DNA of 64,000 nucleotides from an uncultured Bacteroidia bacterium (GTDB lineage: Bacteria > Bacteroidota > Bacteroidia > Bacteroidales > UBA932): contig CACZZF010000004.1 of the NCBI GenBank assembly GCA_902785575.1, forward strand, positions 1 to 64,000. Direction: 5' to 3'. The notes under the pieces are model-generated. The model was given only the letters and a program-made list of their open reading frames with translations. It searched no databases and was not told the DNA's origin. Both the position numbers and the translations under genes were made by a program. Position 1 is the first letter of the stretch; the number at the start of each line of letters is the position of its first letter. Of the stretch, positions 61,011 through 64,000 are shown piece by piece.

Positions 61011-62873
61011 GTGAGGGATTCTTACGACATAATTGTTGTCGGTGGCGGACATGCCGGTTGTGAGGCCGCGGTTGCCGCCGCCAACCTCGGTTGCTCGGTT
61101 TTGCTTCTTAATGCTGATCTCCGGAGTTTCGCCAGGATGTCTTGCAACCCGGCTGTCGGCGGAATCGCCAAAGGTCAGATCGTCCGAGAGATCGACGCGC
61201 TTGGCGGGATGATGGGTTTGGTGACGGACGCCACCACGCTCCAGTTCCGGATGCTAAACCGCTCGAAAGGTCCCGCAATGTGGAGTCCGAGGGCGCAGTG
61301 CGATAAACAGGCCTTTTCCCTACGCTGGCGCAAAATTCTCGAAACTCATTGTAAATTAGATATTTACGCCGATTTTGCAGACTTTTTCCTCTTTGAGAAT
61401 TCGAAAATTGCCGGGGTCCACACGACTACCGGGGCAATTTTTAAGTCTCAAGCGGTTATTTTGACCGCCGGCACCTTCCTCGGGGGGAAACTTTTCATCG
61501 GCCGGACAACTTTCGAAGGAGGCAGGATCGGAGAGCTTGCGTCTCATGGCCTGACCGAACAGTTGGTAAGTCTCGGGATAAAGACCGGCAGGATGAAGAC
61601 CGGCACTCCCCCTCGTATCGACATTTCTTCAGTTGACACCTCGCGCCTTCTGCCGCAACTTGGAGATCCCGAACCGGAAAGGTTCTCTTATCTTGATGTG
61701 CCTTCTTCGATTCAAGGCGGATCTCCACAGATGCCTTGCTATATTCTTCACACTAATGAGAAGGTTCACGAAATTCTTCGGGACGGTTTCAAAGACTCCC
61801 CTCTTCTCAATGGGCTGATCACGGGCCGGGGACCACGCTATTGTCCAAGCATCGAAGACAAGCTGCGAGTTTTTCCTGATAATGATTCCCATCAGCTTTT
61901 CCTGGAGCCTGAAGGGAGAGACACAAATGAATATTATCTCCAAGGATTCTCGTCTTCTTTACCTTTGCAAACCCAGCTTGATGCCCTGCATGCGATAGAA
62001 GGACTTGAGGAAGTGAAGATATTCAAACCTGCCTATGCTGTTGAATATGATTACTTCGATCCGACTCAGCTGAAAGCGACGCTGGAGCTGAAAGAGTTTG
62101 ATGGTTTGTATTTCGCCGGCCAGGTAAATGGTACGACTGGTTATGAGGAAGCGGCTGCCCAGGGCCTGATGGCTGGCATCAACGCAGCGTTAAAAATACA
62201 AGAAAAAGAGCCTTTTATTCTGCGGAGAGACGAATCGTATATCGGTGTTTTGATAGATGATTTAATTACCAAAGGAGTGGATGAACCTTATCGAATGTTC
62301 ACCTCCAGAGCGGAATATAGAATACTTCTAAGGCAGGACAACGCAGATTTTCGTCTTACGGAAAAATCTTTCAATCTTGGTCTGGCTTCGGAAAAGCGTT
62401 ACACAAATATGGCCTCCAAGCGCTCCCAGGTGGATGTTTTGAGAGATTGGTGTTACACGACTAAAGTTCGAGCCGCTGATGTGAATCCCTATTTGGAATC
62501 ATGTGGCTCTACCCCCTTAACCGATTCCAAAAAGGTCGCGGAATTGGCTGCGAGACCGGAGACAAACCTTTCTGAATTGTTAAAAATTGTTCCACGTGGA
62601 ACAATTTATCCGAAAGAAGTTGTTGAGGCCGTAGAGATTGAAATTAAGTATAAAGGCTATATTGAGCGAGAAAAAGCTGTTGCGGAGAAAATCTCAAGAC
62701 TTGAAAATCTTAAGATTCCCGAGGGATTTAACTTTGATGGTATTCCTGGATTATCTATAGAATGTCGTCAGAAATTCAACCGTTACCAACCTCGCACGAT
62801 CGCACAAGCCTCCCGTATATCCGGAGTCTCCCCTTCTGACATATCCATTCTCCTTGTCTACTTCGGCCGCTAG
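61011..62873 (+). CDS. mnmG: tRNA uridine-5-carboxymethylaminomethyl modification enzyme MnmG (GidA)
   Basis: This 620-residue FAD-dependent enzyme works with MnmE to modify wobble uridine in tRNAs. The FAD dinucleotide motif is [20 protein letters not shown], followed by [20 protein letters not shown] and the GidA signature [11 protein letters not shown]; the catalytic Cys region is TGTPPRID onward, and [19 protein letters not shown] is typical of the C-terminal half. The start is GTG. A perfect parS-like palindrome lies in the coding sequence at 62588-62603. The TAG stop overlaps the first base of an intergenic hairpin repeat. Confidence 0.96.
   Translation: MRDSYDIIVVGGGHAGCEAAVAAANLGCSVLLLNADLRSFARMSCNPAVGGIAKGQIVREIDALGGMMGLVTDATTLQFRMLNRSKGPAMWSPRAQCDKQAFSLRWRKILETHCKLDIYADFADFFLFENSKIAGVHTTTGAIFKSQAVILTAGTFLGGKLFIGRTTFEGGRIGELASHGLTEQLVSLGIKTGRMKTGTPPRIDISSVDTSRLLPQLGDPEPERFSYLDVPSSIQGGSPQMPCYILHTNEKVHEILRDGFKDSPLLNGLITGRGPRYCPSIEDKLRVFPDNDSHQLFLEPEGRDTNEYYLQGFSSSLPLQTQLDALHAIEGLEEVKIFKPAYAVEYDYFDPTQLKATLELKEFDGLYFAGQVNGTTGYEEAAAQGLMAGINAALKIQEKEPFILRRDESYIGVLIDDLITKGVDEPYRMFTSRAEYRILLRQDNADFRLTEKSFNLGLASEKRYTNMASKRSQVDVLRDWCYTTKVRAADVNPYLESCGSTPLTDSKKVAELAARPETNLSELLKIVPRGTIYPKEVVEAVEIEIKYKGYIEREKAVAEKISRLENLKIPEGFNFDGIPGLSIECRQKFNRYQPRTIAQASRISGVSPSDISILLVYFGR
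62584..62607. other. parS-like chromosome partition site inside mnmG
   Basis: The 16-mer TGTTCCACGTGGAACA (62588-62603) matches the universal ParB-binding parS consensus (TGTTnCACGTGnAACA), and its perfect symmetry extends to 24 bp (62584-62607). It encodes the ordinary residues KIVPRGTI of MnmG. It is the only full match I found in the window; other CACGTG words lack the flanking arms. Confidence 0.75.
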
Positions 62874-63002
62874 ATTCTTCGCTGCTCAGATTCTTCGCTT
62901 CGCTCAGAATGACAATTAGTTGCTTCGTTGCGATAGATTCTTCGCTTCGCTCAGAATGACAGGTACGACATGTCATCCTGAGGCATTTATGCCGAAGGAT
63001 CT
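62872..63002. repeat. Cluster of intergenic hairpin repeats between mnmG and ruvA
   Basis: Four units are present. A truncated T-type occupies 62872-62887 and overlaps the mnmG stop. Full T-type units occupy 62888-62914 and 62935-62961. A C-type unit in reverse orientation occupies 62971-63002, with ends AGATCCTTCG...CTCAGGATGACA and an inner hairpin GGCAT-aa-ATGCC. The last ends one base before the ruvA stop. They may double as terminators for the convergent genes. Confidence 0.85.
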
Positions 63003-63003
63003 A

Positions 63004-63594
63004 CTACATCATCTGAAGGGCAGACTTGATAATCTGCTCGACTTTCGCATTGGGGTTGGCTTTGAGAATAGCCTGGATCGCTTTGTTGACAGCCGGCTTG
63101 GCGAAGCCGAGCATAACGAGAGCCCTGGACGCTTCCTCTACAATCTCGCTGCGAGCGGCGCCACCAAACAGTTCTGAGGAATCAGCACCTTCTCCCTTGA
63201 CGACCTTGTCTTTGAGTTCTATTATAAGCCTCTGCGCGCTCTTTACTCCTATGCCCTTGACACTCTTGATCCTGGCCACATCTTCAGACAGGATAGCCTG
63301 ACGTATCTCTTCTGCCGATAGCGAAGAAAGCATCATTCTGGCGGAAGATACACCGATTCCTGAGACACTGATGAGCAACTCAAACAATTCCCGCTCGTCT
63401 TTCGTGGCGAAGCCATAATAATCTTCCACGTCCTCCCGGAGATAATGGAAAATATAAATTTTAGCTTCTTTCTTCTCTTGTAGCGCCTGGTAGGTCTGCA
63501 GAGAAATCAAAATACTATAGCCGATACCGTTGTTCTCAAGTACAAGTTCCGCGGGAGATAGTTCTGTTATTGTCCCTTTGATGTAGTCGATCAT
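63004..63594 (-). CDS. ruvA: Holliday-junction recognition protein RuvA
   Basis: The frame opens with TTG at 63600, but ATG at 63594 gives the normal start MIDYIKGTI and a 196-residue protein. The OB-fold N-terminus is followed by two helix-hairpin-helix motifs (LLISVSGIGVSSARMML and IKSVKGIGVKSAQRLIIEL) and the C-terminal RuvB-binding three-helix domain (EEASRALVMLGF). It partners the RuvB encoded at 34-35 kb. A TATATTTG box lies 18 bases upstream. Confidence 0.95.
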   Translation of the reverse strand: MIDYIKGTITELSPAELVLENNGIGYSILISLQTYQALQEKKEAKIYIFHYLREDVEDYYGFATKDERELFELLISVSGIGVSSARMMLSSLSAEEIRQAILSEDVARIKSVKGIGVKSAQRLIIELKDKVVKGEGADSSELFGGAARSEIVEEASRALVMLGFAKPAVNKAIQAILKANPNAKVEQIIKSALQMM

Positions 63595-63611
63595 GATCAA
63601 TAATTTCTTCT

Positions 63612-63619
63612 CAAATATA
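63612..63619 (-). promoter_or_regulatory. -7 box TATATTTG of ruvA
   Basis: Minus-strand TATATTTG lies 17 bases before the ruvA ATG at 63594 and supports that start over the TTG at 63600. It is divergent from the sufS promoter 12 bases away. Confidence 0.55.
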
Positions 63620-63631
63620 CAAATGATTTAT

Positions 63632-63639
63632 TAAATTTG
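63632..63639 (+). promoter_or_regulatory. -7 box TAAATTTG of sufS
   Basis: TAAATTTG fits TAnnTTTG and lies 24 bases before the ATG at 63664. Confidence 0.5.
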
Positions 63640-63663
63640 TATGATATACAGGATTGAAGTCAG

Positions 63664-64000
63664 ATGAGGATCCAGGACATAAGAAAGATGTTTCCAGCGC
63701 TGTCCCAGACGGTGTACGGGAAGCCTCTGGTGTATTTTGACAACGCCGCTACAGCTCAGCGTCCGGAAAGTGTCGTTAGGCAAATGGAAAGCCTCGCATT
63801 GGGGACTAACGCTAATATCCATCGTGCTGTCCACAAACTTGCGGCTGACGCCACCGAGGAATATGAAAGCACCCGCGAGGTGGTACGTGAATATATTAAC
63901 GCCGGCTCCAGGAAAGAAATTATATTCACTTCAGGCACAACGGGTTCCATTAATTTGGTCGCATTTTCTTTCGGCGAGGTTTTCGTCGGCGAAGGAGATG
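63664..64000 (+). CDS. sufS: Cysteine desulfurase SufS, N-terminal part (runs off window)
   Basis: The ATG at 63664 opens a frame still open at the window end, 112 residues visible. It begins MRIQDIRKMFPALSQTVYGK and continues with YFDNAATAQRPESVV, ANIHRAVHKLAADATEEYE and IIFTSGTTGSINLVAFSFG. These are the SufS/CsdA-type aminotransferase-V segments that bind PLP and shape the active site; the lysine and catalytic Cys lie beyond the window. It supplies sulfur for Fe-S cluster assembly. Confidence 0.9.
   Translation, partial: MRIQDIRKMFPALSQTVYGKPLVYFDNAATAQRPESVVRQMESLALGTNANIHRAVHKLAADATEEYESTREVVREYINAGSRKEIIFTSGTTGSINLVAFSFGEVFVGEGD

Noticed and set aside
1..64000. tRNA, rRNA, CRISPR arrays, prophage or conjugative modules.
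   Set aside because: Looked for by eye and not seen; short structured RNAs could still be missed without a folding or covariance search.

Overview
The window reads as chromosomal DNA from a member of the Bacteroidales (Bacteroidota), probably host-associated. Supporting signs are the family content (C10 streptopain-like peptidases, DUF3244 proteins, DUF4249 with a TonB-dependent receptor, a DUF5106 thioredoxin-like lipoprotein, PpiC/SurA-type chaperone, LptC), AT-rich leaders with little Shine-Dalgarno, and repeated TAnnTTTG boxes 15-40 nt upstream of starts, which is the Bacteroidota -7 promoter element. Genus cannot be decided by eye. No rRNA, tRNA or CRISPR array was seen, and no gene-free stretch exceeds about 300 bases.

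Layout. 1-96: end of an IS3-family element. 265-5,900: cassette 1, a TPR membrane regulator, a DUF3244 protein, an apparently active C10 peptidase, a small lipoprotein and a serpin. 5,975-15,555: leftward genes for host-glycan and cofactor metabolism (GH110-type alpha-galactosidase, sialate O-acetylesterase, two tandem SNF transporters, folA, thyA, galM, a thioredoxin-like lipoprotein). 15,601-25,047: a secreted HEXXH/beta-propeller/beta-barrel protein, a YeiH-type transporter operon, galK, a nuclease-like protein, ychF and a lipoprotein. 25,118-34,502: leftward mfd-coaX-OMP-TPR-lptC-ppiD run. 34,754-39,635: ruvB, an Ntn-type C45 hydrolase, and succinate dehydrogenase/fumarate reductase A and B without a C subunit. 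39,640-51,501: surface-glycan locus with a three-domain GT8-GT2-GT2 protein, GT2, a PqqD-like protein, two nucleotidyltransferase-fold proteins, a Wzt-type ABC ATPase, GT4 enzymes (one frameshifted) and a YfhO membrane protein. 51,586-58,436: cassette 2, a second TPR regulator, DUF3244 and C10 set, here running into a TonB receptor and a DUF4249 lipoprotein. 58,443-64,000: housekeeping genes hflX, tonB, ybeY, mnmG (containing a perfect parS-like palindrome), ruvA and the start of sufS.

The most unusual content is: (i) the PqqD/nucleotidyltransferase/Wzt/glycosyltransferase locus, whose PqqD-like protein has a distinct acidic C-terminal tail and whose first nucleotidyltransferase has lost its active-site residues; (ii) the duplicated protease cassettes, where the second C10 protein lacks both catalytic residues and its DUF3244 partner is out of frame at a T8 tract; (iii) a family of intergenic hairpins with a covarying outer stem and exchangeable inner hairpin, placed against stop codons; (iv) a 17-bp tandem repeat that forms four stop-start-coupled micro-ORFs leading into hflX; and (v) the parS-like site inside mnmG.

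Limits: all assignments come from reading motifs and gene order. No database search, alignment or folding program was run. The two frameshifts could be consensus errors.
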